A stretch of DNA of 51,554 bases from an uncultured Collinsella sp. GTDB lineage: Bacteria > Actinomycetota > Coriobacteriia > Coriobacteriales > Coriobacteriaceae. Below, piece after piece: positions 30,538 to 38,684 of the stretch. The stretch covers positions 1 to 51,554 of the forward strand of contig CABRNM010000011.1 of assembly GCA_902472315.1 (NCBI GenBank), in the 5' to 3' direction. Each line of letters starts with the position of its first letter. Within the stretch, counting starts at the first letter, position 1. Both the position numbers and the translations under genes were made by a program. Below the pieces are notes generated by a model that worked only from the letters and a program-made list of their open reading frames with translations, was not told where the DNA came from and did no database searches.

Positions 30538-31134
30538 TCAGGCGCTGATGATGTGGAGTAGCGGCAGGTCGTGGGCGTCGGTGGGAACGTGGTCGACACG
30601 CTGCTCGTCAAAGGCGATGCCGATGATTTGACATGCGGGCGAGAGCGTGGGCAGGTAGCGATCATAGCAGCCGCCGCCGTAGCCCAGGCGCGCGCCGGCG
30701 CGGTCGAAGGCTACGAGCGGCACGACGACCATGTCGAGAGCTTCGGCAGGCACGATAGGGAAGCGGTCGTTGTCGATGTCCACGGCCGCAAAGACCCGCG
30801 TGGGGTGGGCGATAAACGGTGCCGCGGACGCATCGTCGGCGGCAACTGCCCGCATGCACATGCGCTGGCCACAAGCTGCGGCATCAATTGCCGAGAACAT
30901 GCACGGATAGGCCACGCGCCAGCCGCGTTTGGCGGCCGCTGCGGCAAACGCGGCAGGATCGACTTCGGAACCCATCGCGGCATAGACGGCAACGGTGTGC
31001 GGCGCCGCGGCATCCGAGCGATCCAACAGCTCAACCAGCCGCGCACAGATAACGGCAGACTTCGCCGCCCGCACATCTAAATCAAGAGCATCGCGCCGAG
31101 CAATCATCGCCCGTCGCAACTCAGCCTTGTCCAT
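30538..31134 (-). CDS. 5-formyltetrahydrofolate cyclo-ligase
   Basis: 198 residues, normal size. It converts 5-formyl-THF to 5,10-methenyl-THF with ATP, returning a folate storage form to the one-carbon pool. Family signs are 'LRRAMIARRDAL' at the N-terminus, 'VYAAMGSEVDP' and the C-terminal 'RLGYGGGCYDRYL'. The ATG at 31134 is preceded by GAGGAGG; a start at 31161 lies within the next repeat copy and is less likely. It ends 29 bases from a repeat array with no obvious terminator. Confidence 0.9.
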   Translation of the reverse strand: MDKAELRRAMIARRDALDLDVRAAKSAVICARLVELLDRSDAAAPHTVAVYAAMGSEVDPAAFAAAAAKRGWRVAYPCMFSAIDAAACGQRMCMRAVAADDASAAPFIAHPTRVFAAVDIDNDRFPIVPAEALDMVVVPLVAFDRAGARLGYGGGCYDRYLPTLSPACQIIGIAFDEQRVDHVPTDAHDLPLLHIISA

Positions 31135-31154
31135 CCCAGCCTCCTCTAGCAAAC

Positions 31155-31198
31155 CTGCCAAAAAGGGACAGGTTTATTTTGGCAGGTTTTATCTGGGC
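31155..31198 (+). repeat. Dispersed palindromic repeat, family 1, copy E
   Basis: The most complete copy: CCTGCCAAAAAGGGACAGG, then TTTATTTTGGCAGG and TTTTATCTGGG. Arms CCTGCCAAAA and TTTTGGCAGG pair perfectly. It lies at the 5' end of the cyclo-ligase gene. Confidence 0.9.
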
Positions 31199-31280
31199 AA
31201 ACGCGATATGGGCAGTAAAGCCACCGCAAATATGCCTGTGAACTGCGCCCTTTGTGGTTGTTTGGGCCTATGCGTTAATG

Positions 31281-31610
31281 CTATAACGCCGCAGCGATTG
31301 CTTCAGTCACAAACTTATTGAGTGACTCACCCTTCTTTGCCGCTGCCAGCGCCGCTTGCTTGTGGAGCTCAGAGCCCGTTCTTACGTTGAACGAGCCCTT
31401 AAAAGCCCGCTCGGGTTCCTTGCCTTTCTCGGCGCAAAACTCAAGGTAATCGTCGACGGCGTCATGGAAGCATTGCTCCACCTCTTCAGCTGTGGAGCCT
31501 TCAAATACGATTGCGTCCCTAATGCCGGTGACCATACCTGTTAGCACATGCTGTTCGGCATCGAACTCGACTGGGGCGAAATAACCCTTGTATGCCAAAA
31601 CGTTACTCAT
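31281..31610 (-). CDS. hicB: HicB-family antitoxin
   Basis: 109 residues. The N-terminal HicB fold reads 'YKGYFAPVEFDAEQHVLTGMV' in segments, with 'STAEEVEQCFHDAVDDYLEFC'; the C-terminus ('GSFNVRTGSELHKQAALAA', 'SLNKFVTEAI') is a ribbon-helix-helix DNA-binding domain. It should neutralise HicA and repress the pair. It overlaps the end of hicA by eight bases and has its own GGAGG site within hicA. Confidence 0.88.
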   Translation of the reverse strand: MSNVLAYKGYFAPVEFDAEQHVLTGMVTGIRDAIVFEGSTAEEVEQCFHDAVDDYLEFCAEKGKEPERAFKGSFNVRTGSELHKQAALAAAKKGESLNKFVTEAIAAAL

Positions 31611-31866
31611 GACTACCTCCGACATCTTGCAGAAATCGAACGATGTTTCGAATGGTCCCCGCCGTCAATTCGTCAGATGGATGTGGCGCGTGCATTACGA
31701 ACATCCTGCCATCTGATGGCCTGTAGAAGCGAATGCGCGATCCGGATGTCTTGCCTTTGTTGTCCATTTCAAAGCCATATGAAGCCATGACTTTTAAAAA
31801 ATCGGTATACCGATACGTCGAAGGGCAGCTAAGCAGTTGGGCGATGGGTTTATCGGTCCGAGTCAT
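31603..31866 (-). CDS. hicA: HicA-family toxin
   Basis: 87 residues. HicA toxins are small mRNA interferases with a double-stranded-RNA-binding-like fold. 'YTDFLKVMASYGFEMDNKGKT' and 'GSRIRFYRPSDG' followed by 'MHAPHPSDEL' fit the longer HicA subgroup, in which the His-rich 'HxPHP' segment is conserved while the classical 'GSHH' reads GSRI. It is the first gene of the pair, upstream of hicB, the usual order. A palindromic operator overlaps the promoter. Confidence 0.85.
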   Translation of the reverse strand: MTRTDKPIAQLLSCPSTYRYTDFLKVMASYGFEMDNKGKTSGSRIRFYRPSDGRMFVMHAPHPSDELTAGTIRNIVRFLQDVGGSHE

Positions 31867-31880
31867 CCCGCCTCACATTC

Positions 31881-31901
31881 TGCAACTATATCCTAGTTGC
31901 A
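31881..31901 (-). promoter_or_regulatory. Palindromic operator in the hicAB promoter
   Basis: TGCAACTA-TATCC-TAGTTGCA: perfect 8-bp arms with a 5-base spacer, 15 bases before the hicA start. On the minus strand it contains TATAGT, a possible -10 box, so binding of HicB here would block transcription. Confidence 0.65.
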
Positions 31902-32028
31902 ATTTAAGTCCGGTGCAAGCATCCCTACTATAGAACATGTGTACGTATAAAACAAGTGTTCGAACCAACACAAAGGCACCTGCCCCTTCGTGGTGGTTTT
32001 TGCTGGTGGGGCGGGTGTCTGCGGCGGT

Positions 32029-32169
32029 TTGTCTCGATCTGTAACAGTAACTCGGCAAAATCGGACCTAGATGTTACAGATTGAGACAAAGGGCCGGCGT
32101 CATCCGAAAACGTCTCGATTTGTAACATCTGGAGCCGATATTGCTGCCTAGATGTTACAGATTTAGACA
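32029..32169. repeat. Two tandem 60-bp palindromic units
   Basis: Unit 1 (32029-32089) has arms TTGTCTCGATCTGTAACA and TGTTACAGATTGAGACAA; unit 2 (32112-32169) has GTCTCGATTTGTAACATCT and AGATGTTACAGATTTAGAC. The units are direct repeats about 82 bases apart. A further GC-rich hairpin (CACCTGCCCC...GGGGCGGGTG) lies just to the left. Confidence 0.8.
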
Positions 32170-32210
32170 AACTGGTGGGACGGGGTGAGCTGCCCTACCC
32201 AAGCAGCGGC

Positions 32211-32255
32211 AAAAGAAAAAGGTAGATTTTTAGGCATGTCCCAAAAATCTACCTT
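32211..32255 (-). terminator. Terminator of the M16C protease gene
   Basis: On the minus strand, a perfect 13-bp stem (AAGGTAGATTTTT with AAAAATCTACCTT) then TTTTTCTTTT. The loop side contains AGATTTTTGGGACATGCCT, which recurs at 27926-27944. Confidence 0.88.
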
Positions 32256-32262
32256 GTTGCGG

Positions 32263-35200
32263 TTAGCCCAGCAGGTCGACTACGTTAAAGCCGGCGTTGC
32301 TCTTGGCGATGACGTCTCGGCCGCCAAAGACGCACGTTGGCGACTTGGCTGCGATTCGCGTCACGTCGGCGCCGAGCGAGCGAAGCTCACCGGGCGTGGC
32401 GGCGAGCATCTGGGCACGACGCTCCTCGCGTGCATGCGGATCGAGCCCGGCCAGGTAGGTCGTGTTGCGGCGCTTGGTGAGCGCGTACGGCTTCATCGGC
32501 GCGTCCATGCCGCTCACGCAGCTCACGATAAAGCCCTCAAAGGCGGCCTCGTCGGGCTCAAAGCTGCCGAGCCATTCACCCGCGCGCACCACGCGCTCAA
32601 TCGAGGGATCGATTGCCGGGTCGCGGTAGGTGTAGAACGCCGCCTGACGCTCGCCGGCCGCGCGGAATCCGCAACCGTACGCACCGCCCTTCACGCGGAT
32701 CTCGTTCCACAGGTAGTCGTAGGAGAGCGCGTTGGCAGCAACCGCCCAGGCGCCCGTCACGTCGATGCCCAGACGACGAGGGTCGCACGCGCTTGCCGCA
32801 AAGCAGATATCGCTGGGGATGACAAAGGCCTCGTGGCGGTCGCACGGCGCCGGCACCACGAGCGTGTCGCGGCCGGCATCGGCACCGTCGCCCGCGCCCA
32901 AACCCAGGTCGCCTGCGGCGGCCCAGTACGCGTCAAAGTCCTCGTCGCTGCCGGTAAAGCTCGCCATGCAGCCATCGGCCACAAAGATGCGGTCTGCCAG
33001 CTCGGCAAGCTTGGCGCGCAGACCGTCCAGGCGCTCGTCAAAGTGGTCGAGCAGATCGCGCAGGAACAGGTAGAAGTCCACGCCCGAAAGCTGCTCGCGC
33101 ACCATGGCCGAAGGCGAGCTGTAGCTCATCGCGCGACCGAGTGCCGCCGAGTGACCGTTGTTGATAAAGCCCTGCTCAAGTCCAATGCGAATCTGCGTGA
33201 GCACGTCGCGCACGCGGTCGGCGTCGGCATCGAGCAAAAGCGTGCTCGACCACACCTCGCGCGGCAGGCTCGCTAGCGCATCGATCTTCTCGGACAGGGC
33301 GCCGGCGCTCACCAGCAGGTAGGGGCGCACACCGTCCACGTCGGGCTGGGTCATGACCTCGGTCGTAAAGCTCAAAAAGCCCAGCTTGCCGGCGAGTAAG
33401 TTGTCGAGTTCCTCGGCCGAATGCTCGCGCGTGGGCAGCTGCTTGAGCAGGCGGCAGAGCAGCGTCACGTAGGGCAGGTCCTCAAATGCGACGCAGCTCA
33501 GGTCGAAGTACTGCATGGCGTAGGCCAGGCGGTTGGTGGGAATGTCGTGGCGCAGGCAAGGGATGGGCGCGGTCGTGTCCACAACGAGCGGCGGCTCGGG
33601 GCGCGCCGCGCCAATGTCGGACACGCGCAGGCGCGGCAGCGTGGCCTTGTCCTCGGGCGTGTCCTCGGCCTCCTGCGCGGCACGCAGCACGGCCGTGCGC
33701 TCGACCACGTCGGCCAGCTCGGCATCGGTCATGGCATCGCGCTTGGCTGCCAGCTCGGCGGCCTCGGCACCCTCTGCGCCCTCGGCGGCGTCCACCGGAA
33801 CCAGCTCGACTAGCGCCATGTGGTCGTTTTCCAGCACCAGCTCGCGCAGCAGGTCCTCAAAGTAGCTGCCGTCCAGCTCGCCGCGCAGCTCCTCGTACAC
33901 CGGGCCATACTTGAGCGCTAGCGTCGCAGCGTCGTCATCGTAGAGCCACGTGCTCAGCGCGTCGCACGCAATGGCCACGCCGTCGGCGATGCCATAGTCG
34001 CGCTGGCGCAGGTCGTACTCGTTGCTGCTGATGATGGCCTCCAGGCGCTCGCGCGGAACGCCGTGCTCACACAGGTCGCGGCAGGCGTCCTGGAACACGC
34101 GACGCAGCTCGCGCGCCACGCCGGGCTGCGCGTTCTGCAGCATGATGAGCTCGTAGGGCTGCAGACTCTCGGCCGCGGTGTAGCTCACCACGTTGCCGCC
34201 CAGGCCGGCGGCCAGAATGGCCTTCTTAACCGGTGCCTCGTTGGAACCCAGCAGCGCCTCGAACAGGATGTCCGCCGCGATCGTGCGCTTGCGGTCGAGC
34301 GCACTGCCCAGCACCAGGCCCAGGCCCACCAGGGCGTTCTCGGGCGTGGTGGCCATCTCGACGCGCTTATACTCGCAGGTCACGGGCGCCTGCACGTCCA
34401 GCGGATTGGGCGCCAGCGTTGACGGGTCCTCACCGGCGGCAACGGCAGCGTCCATGCGGCGGCTCGCGGCGCTCGGCTGCGACAGGTAGCGCTCGTCCAA
34501 AAACGCCAGCGCGCGGTCCACATCCAGGTCGCCGTAGAGCGTGATGTAGGAGTTGGAAGGATTGTAGTGGCGCGCGTGCGTGTCCAGGAACTGCTCGTAG
34601 GTGAGCGCAGGGATCGCGCGCGGGTCGCCACCGCTCTCGTGCGCATAGGCGGTGTCGGGATAGAGCGCGGCGTTGACGGCGTCGTCCAACACACTCATGG
34701 GGTCGGACAGCGCACCCTTCATCTCGTTGAACACCACGCCGTTATAGCGCAGCGTGCCCTCGCGCAGGCTGCCGTCGCCCTCGCCCTCGGCGCCCTCCGG
34801 CAGGTCCAGCTCGTAGTGCCAGCCCTCCTGCTCAAAAATGGTCGGCTTGGTGTAGATAGCCGGGTTGAACACCGCGTCCAGGTACACGTCCATCAGGTTG
34901 TACAGGTCCTGCTCGTTGGTGGTGGCAACGGGGTAGATGGTCTTGTCGGGGTAGGTCATGGCGTTGAGGAACGTCTGCATGGAGCTCTTGATCAGGTCGA
35001 CGAATGGCTCCTTGACGGGGAACTTAGCCGACCCGCACAGTACCGAGTGCTCAAGAATATGGAACACGCCGGTGGAATCGGCCGGCGGCGTCTTAAAGCC
35101 AATGGCAAAGGCCTTGTTTTCGTCGTCGCACGCCAGGTACAGCAGGCGAGCGCCCGATGCGGTGTGGCGCAGCACGTAGGCGTCCGAGTCGAGCTCGGGC

Positions 35201-35298
35201 ACGGTCTCGCAGCGCTCGACGGCAAAACCGTGGCAGGTGGTACCGGGCACCAGCAGCGCGGCAGCAGCGGCGCGCGGGTCGGTTGAGGTGGTGGGCAT
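32263..35298 (-). CDS. M16C-family zinc metalloprotease (presequence-protease-like)
   Basis: 1011 residues, the length of PreP/Cym1-type M16C enzymes. The inverted zinc motif is 'FHILEHSVLCGS' (His-x-x-Glu-His) near residue 75, and 'NAMTYPDKTIYP' follows as in the family. The C-terminal half holds the M16C-associated and second peptidase-like domains forming the closed chamber. These enzymes degrade oligopeptides and small unfolded peptides. No signal peptide is seen, so it is probably cytoplasmic. The ATG at 35298 follows AAAGGAG; the longer frame to 35472 has no support. A TATACT -10 box lies about 55 bases upstream. Confidence 0.93.
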   Translation of the reverse strand: MPTTSTDPRAAAAALLVPGTTCHGFAVERCETVPELDSDAYVLRHTASGARLLYLACDDENKAFAIGFKTPPADSTGVFHILEHSVLCGSAKFPVKEPFVDLIKSSMQTFLNAMTYPDKTIYPVATTNEQDLYNLMDVYLDAVFNPAIYTKPTIFEQEGWHYELDLPEGAEGEGDGSLREGTLRYNGVVFNEMKGALSDPMSVLDDAVNAALYPDTAYAHESGGDPRAIPALTYEQFLDTHARHYNPSNSYITLYGDLDVDRALAFLDERYLSQPSAASRRMDAAVAAGEDPSTLAPNPLDVQAPVTCEYKRVEMATTPENALVGLGLVLGSALDRKRTIAADILFEALLGSNEAPVKKAILAAGLGGNVVSYTAAESLQPYELIMLQNAQPGVARELRRVFQDACRDLCEHGVPRERLEAIISSNEYDLRQRDYGIADGVAIACDALSTWLYDDDAATLALKYGPVYEELRGELDGSYFEDLLRELVLENDHMALVELVPVDAAEGAEGAEAAELAAKRDAMTDAELADVVERTAVLRAAQEAEDTPEDKATLPRLRVSDIGAARPEPPLVVDTTAPIPCLRHDIPTNRLAYAMQYFDLSCVAFEDLPYVTLLCRLLKQLPTREHSAEELDNLLAGKLGFLSFTTEVMTQPDVDGVRPYLLVSAGALSEKIDALASLPREVWSSTLLLDADADRVRDVLTQIRIGLEQGFINNGHSAALGRAMSYSSPSAMVREQLSGVDFYLFLRDLLDHFDERLDGLRAKLAELADRIFVADGCMASFTGSDEDFDAYWAAAGDLGLGAGDGADAGRDTLVVPAPCDRHEAFVIPSDICFAASACDPRRLGIDVTGAWAVAANALSYDYLWNEIRVKGGAYGCGFRAAGERQAAFYTYRDPAIDPSIERVVRAGEWLGSFEPDEAAFEGFIVSCVSGMDAPMKPYALTKRRNTTYLAGLDPHAREERRAQMLAATPGELRSLGADVTRIAAKSPTCVFGGRDVIAKSNAGFNVVDLLG

Positions 35299-35351
35299 AT
35301 GCAGTCTCCTTTGACGCCCCAGCGGGGGCGAATCGAGTCGAATCCTCGAGA

Positions 35352-35357
35352 GTATAC
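35352..35357 (-). promoter_or_regulatory. -10 box of the M16C protease gene
   Basis: TATACT on the minus strand, 54 bases before the start. The rest of the 280-base gap to the GntR gene is AT-rich on its right side (35460-35560), where the GntR promoter must lie (TACAAT at 35524-35529). Confidence 0.45.
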
Positions 35358-35578
35358 CCATATGGGGCCGCGGCTCTGCGGCGAACTGAAGACGATGTGG
35401 GTGGACTAGCCTAGCTAGGTTGATAACGAATGCCGCGGGTAGCCGCTGCACCCCGCTAAAGTGAAATAACACCCCGTTTACCGAATCGTTTAGGAAATAT
35501 ATGGACTCCTAAAAAGTTCTAATACAATATAAGTCATCTATCTATAAGCTGCTGATTCCTTGCAAAGGTATGGTTGAT

Positions 35579-36283
35579 ATGGTTGAAGCAAATAGCGTTA
35601 TCCCCCTGTACAAACAGATTGTCCGTGCGCTCTCTGATTCGATCGCCAACGGCACGTACCGCCCGGGAGATAAGCTTCCGACCGAGGCGGAGCTCATCGA
35701 GCAATTTGGCGTGAGCCGAATAACGGTTCGCTCCGCAATTAAAGAAATGGAAGATGCTGGGCTTGTTGAGAGGGCCCGAGGCAAGGGCACGTTCGTTTCG
35801 TCGGACACACAGATGTATGCCGCGGACGACCGTGAGAGCTTTACCCATTCGTGCCAGCTTGCGGGAAAACAGGCGTCTACCAGGGTTCTCGCAATGGGCT
35901 GGGACTTCCCAAGCTTGCGAGACGCGAAGTTTCTGGGCGTAGACGATACCCAAAAGGTATTGCGTAGTCGTCGTCTGCGTCTTGTGGATGACAAGCCCAC
36001 GATGCTGGAAACCAATAGCTATTCCGCTGCGCTTTCTTTTTTGGAGCATGAGTCCCTCGAGGATTCGCTGATGGCGGTACTCGATCGCCAGGGGATCAAG
36101 ATGGGCCCCAACACGCGTACGCTCGAGGTCTGCTATGCGAGCGAGCTCGAGGCGGCATACCTTAACGTGGAGCTGGACTCTCCGCTACTTCTGTTTGTCG
36201 ATAGACGTTATGCTCCAAGCGGCGAGCCGCTTTTCATCTCCCGTCAGGTGTACTGCACCGAGCGACTGAAGTTCTACTTGTAA
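35579..36283 (+). CDS. GntR-family regulator with UTRA domain (regulator 4)
   Basis: 234 residues. Winged helix: 'PLYKQIVRALSDSIANGTY', 'DKLPTEAELIEQFGVSRITVR', 'RARGKGTFVS'. UTRA domain from about 85 ('MLETNSYSAAL', 'EPLFISRQVYCTERLKFYL'). The ATG at 35579 is 10 bases after AAAGG; another ATG at 35570 is too close. It precedes PTS IIA, IIB and a SIS gene and likely controls them: ACAATATA sequences occur both upstream of this gene (about 35525) and upstream of IIA (about 36385). Its codon use is less GC-biased than neighbouring genes. Confidence 0.9.
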   Translation: MVEANSVIPLYKQIVRALSDSIANGTYRPGDKLPTEAELIEQFGVSRITVRSAIKEMEDAGLVERARGKGTFVSSDTQMYAADDRESFTHSCQLAGKQASTRVLAMGWDFPSLRDAKFLGVDDTQKVLRSRRLRLVDDKPTMLETNSYSAALSFLEHESLEDSLMAVLDRQGIKMGPNTRTLEVCYASELEAAYLNVELDSPLLLFVDRRYAPSGEPLFISRQVYCTERLKFYL

Positions 36284-36418
36284 ATTAGAGATAGATTGGT
36301 CGATTTACCGACCAATTGCTACCGTTCGCGGATTTGGAAAATAGACACACCACGTAGGGCAGATTGCTAATATACTTTGTTATGACAATATAGTACGTCC
36401 TATTGGTATTGGAGAACT

Positions 36419-36838
36419 ATGAATAAGATATTGCTAGCGAGTCATGGTTATCTCGCCCAAGGCATGAAAAGCTCTCTGGAGATTCTGATGGGCACTAACG
36501 ACCGAATCGAGTGCCTGTGCGCCTATATCGATGACGACACGAGGGATGTCGCAGCGCTTATCGATGCTTGGATGGAGACGAGGGACCCTGCCGACTCTTG
36601 GTTTGTCGTGACTGACATCTTTGGCGGCTCTGTAAACAACGAATTCATTCAGAGGCAGACTGCCGGATCGTTTACGTTGATCACCGGAATGAACTTGCCG
36701 CTGCTGGTGGAAATGGTTACACAGCTGGACTCCCTGGATGCGGACAAGGCCAAAGCCGCGGTCGAGGGGTCGCGTTCATTTATTCAGCTTTGTGAGGCGG
36801 CGGATATGCTCGCCGATGTCGAAGAAGAAGAGTTCTAG
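36419..36838 (+). CDS. PTS mannose-family EIIA component
   Basis: 139 residues. Phosphorylation site His9 in 'LASHGYLAQG', and 'VVTDIFGGSVNNEF' as in the family. It receives phosphate from HPr and passes it to EIIB. Unlike the 15.6-kb system, IIA and IIB are separate genes here. An acidic C-terminal tail (DVEEEEF) is present. It starts the gene group IIA-IIB-SIS of regulator 4; the membrane subunits of this system are represented only by a broken chimera at 38.7 kb. Confidence 0.9.
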   Translation: MNKILLASHGYLAQGMKSSLEILMGTNDRIECLCAYIDDDTRDVAALIDAWMETRDPADSWFVVTDIFGGSVNNEFIQRQTAGSFTLITGMNLPLLVEMVTQLDSLDADKAKAAVEGSRSFIQLCEAADMLADVEEEEF

Positions 36839-36900
36839 CTCAAGCTTCAACGAATAATTCAACCCTGTCATTACCTTTATTACGTGCGGAGATGATTTTG

Positions 36901-37374
36901 ATGATTAAGCTTACGAGGGTCGATTACCGATTGATTCACGGCCAGGTCGCCATGTCTTGGACGCATGCGCTGGATGTCGATTGCATCCTGTGTGCCAGCG
37001 ATGCCGTGGCAAAAGACGACATGAGGAAGGCGGCCTTGAGGCTCGCCCGCCCCAGCGGCGTTAAACTCGTCATCAAGGATGTTGACGCTGCTATCGAGGC
37101 GCTCAACAGCGGCGTTACCGACAAGTACTCGCTGTTTATCATTGTCGAGACGATCGAGGATGCCTATCGCCTTGCTAAGGGTTGCAAAGACATCAAGGAG
37201 ATCAATTTGGGCGGAACTCGAAAGTCTCCCGAGACCACGCTTCATCCGACCCCCGCGATCTTTGCGACCGAAACCGATGCCGAGCATATCCAAGAGCTTG
37301 TCAACGATGGCGTGGTTATCGAAATCCGTCAGGTCCCCAATGACTCAAAGGTATTTGCCAAGGACGTTTTCTAG
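36901..37374 (+). CDS. PTS mannose-family EIIB component
   Basis: 157 residues from the ATG at 36901, nine bases after GGAG; an ATG at 36892 directly abuts that site. Phosphorylation His13 lies in 'RVDYRLIHGQVAMSW', and 'EINLGGTR' fits the family. It transfers phosphate from EIIA to the sugar in the IIC-IID channel. A terminator follows, so the next gene (SIS 4) has its own promoter. Confidence 0.9.
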   Translation: MIKLTRVDYRLIHGQVAMSWTHALDVDCILCASDAVAKDDMRKAALRLARPSGVKLVIKDVDAAIEALNSGVTDKYSLFIIVETIEDAYRLAKGCKDIKEINLGGTRKSPETTLHPTPAIFATETDAEHIQELVNDGVVIEIRQVPNDSKVFAKDVF

Positions 37375-37425
37375 CTGGAAACATGCCATTGTCTAGCATT
37401 TATTAACTAGGTCCTCCTTTCTTAA

Positions 37426-37456
37426 GCCCGTCGATCATCTGATCGGCGGGCTTTTT
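37426..37456 (+). terminator. Terminator after the EIIB gene
   Basis: An 11-bp stem (GCCCGTCGATC with GATCGGCGGGC, one G:U), a short loop and TTTTT. Confidence 0.88.
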
Positions 37457-37490
37457 ATTAAAGAAAAATCAAAAAAATCTGAAATAGTTC

Positions 37491-37524
37491 TTGCATAGTT
37501 AGTTATATAAAGTATTATAACGTC
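37491..37524 (+). promoter_or_regulatory. Promoter and operator-like site of SIS gene 4
   Basis: -35 TTGCAT (37491-37496), 16-bp spacer, -10 TATTAT (37513-37518). The -10 overlaps TATAACGTC (37516-37524), the motif also seen before the exporter, the PTS operon and regulator 2. Confidence 0.5.
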
Positions 37525-37568
37525 ATGGGATGAATGAAGGGTTCATCTAAGTGAGTTAGGAGTAAGGG

Positions 37569-38603
37569 ATGTTCAATTTCGATGAGCCTCGTTACGAGAA
37601 GGTTGTGAGCGATGCCCTCGCTCTCCGTCCTCAGATTGAGGCCGCCGTGGACAAGGTCTGCGAGCAGGGCTATTCCAACATCTTCTTCATCGGCTGCGGC
37701 GGCACCTGGGCCCACACGCTCCCGATGAAGTACTGGGTCGAGACCACCACGGCCGACGTCGACGTCCACTGCGAGATCGCCGCCGAGTTCCTCGCATGCC
37801 CGCCCAAGACCTTCAACAAGGACTCGGTCTGCGTCTTCTCCACCCGCACCGGCACCACCCCCGAGATCATCGAGGCCGCCAAGTTCTGCCAGGAGCAGGG
37901 CGCCCGCACGCTGATGTACGTCTCCAACGACAACACCCCGGCCACCGAGTACGCCGACTATAAGTTCTTCAGCTTCGCCGAGGACGACGTCCTGTGCGAG
38001 GCCATCTACACCTACCAGATCACGCTGGTCGCCCGCTTCCTCAAGAACGCCGGCGCCTTCCCCAAGTACGACACCTTCATGGAGGAGTTCGGCAACATCG
38101 CCCCGTACCTCATCAAGGCCAAGGACGCCCAGGACGAGCGCTGCGCCGCCATGGCCGAGGACTTCAAGGACATCGATTACCACATGGTGATCGGCTCCGG
38201 CATGCTCTGGGGTGAGGCCTACGACTACGCCATGTGCATCCTCGAGGAGATGCAGTGGATCAAGACCAAGTCCATCCACGCCGCCGAGTTCTTCCACGGC
38301 ACCATCGAGCTGTGCGAGGAGGGCACGAGCCTCATCATGCTCTACGGCGAGGACGACACCCGTAAGCTCATGGACCGCGTGGACAACTTCACCCACATGC
38401 TCGCCGACGAGAAGGGCGTCAACGTCCGCGTGAACAAGTTCGACACCGCCGAGGTCGAGCTGCCGTTCAGCGACCCCGAGTTCCGCAAGATCGTCTCCCC
38501 GATGGTCACCTACACCATCACCGAGCGCCTGAGCTGCCATCTCGAGCACGTCCGCAACCACCCGCTCACCACGCGTCGCTACTATCACCAGATGAACTAC
38601 TAA
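37569..38603 (+). CDS. SIS-domain sugar-phosphate deglycase 4 (FrlB-like)
   Basis: 344 residues, the longest of the four. First SIS loop 'IFFIGCGGTWAHTLPMKYW' and 'FSTRTGTTPEI'; second domain 'AAEFFHGTIELCEEG'; C-terminus 'HPLTTRRYYHQMNY'. The changes around FFHGTIE, compared with YFHGPFE in the others, suggest a different substrate. The start follows TTAGGAG. The gene uses C-ending codons almost throughout, implying strong expression. It lies between PTS IIB and the degraded IIC-IID gene, probably part of the same catabolic module. Confidence 0.85.
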   Translation: MFNFDEPRYEKVVSDALALRPQIEAAVDKVCEQGYSNIFFIGCGGTWAHTLPMKYWVETTTADVDVHCEIAAEFLACPPKTFNKDSVCVFSTRTGTTPEIIEAAKFCQEQGARTLMYVSNDNTPATEYADYKFFSFAEDDVLCEAIYTYQITLVARFLKNAGAFPKYDTFMEEFGNIAPYLIKAKDAQDERCAAMAEDFKDIDYHMVIGSGMLWGEAYDYAMCILEEMQWIKTKSIHAAEFFHGTIELCEEGTSLIMLYGEDDTRKLMDRVDNFTHMLADEKGVNVRVNKFDTAEVELPFSDPEFRKIVSPMVTYTITERLSCHLEHVRNHPLTTRRYYHQMNY

Positions 38604-38624
38604 TCCTTTCAAATTGCTGCTGTT

Positions 38625-38670
38625 GCCTGCAGGCGAGCTGTTCTGAACGTCTCGCCCGCAGGCTTATTTC
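38625..38670 (+). terminator. Terminator after SIS gene 4
   Basis: A stem of 6+6 bp interrupted by one A/C mismatch (GCCTGC-A-GGCGAG with CTCGCC-C-GCAGGC), a 13-nt loop and TTATTTC. Confidence 0.75.
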
Positions 38671-38684
38671 TGGGGTTAATCAGA

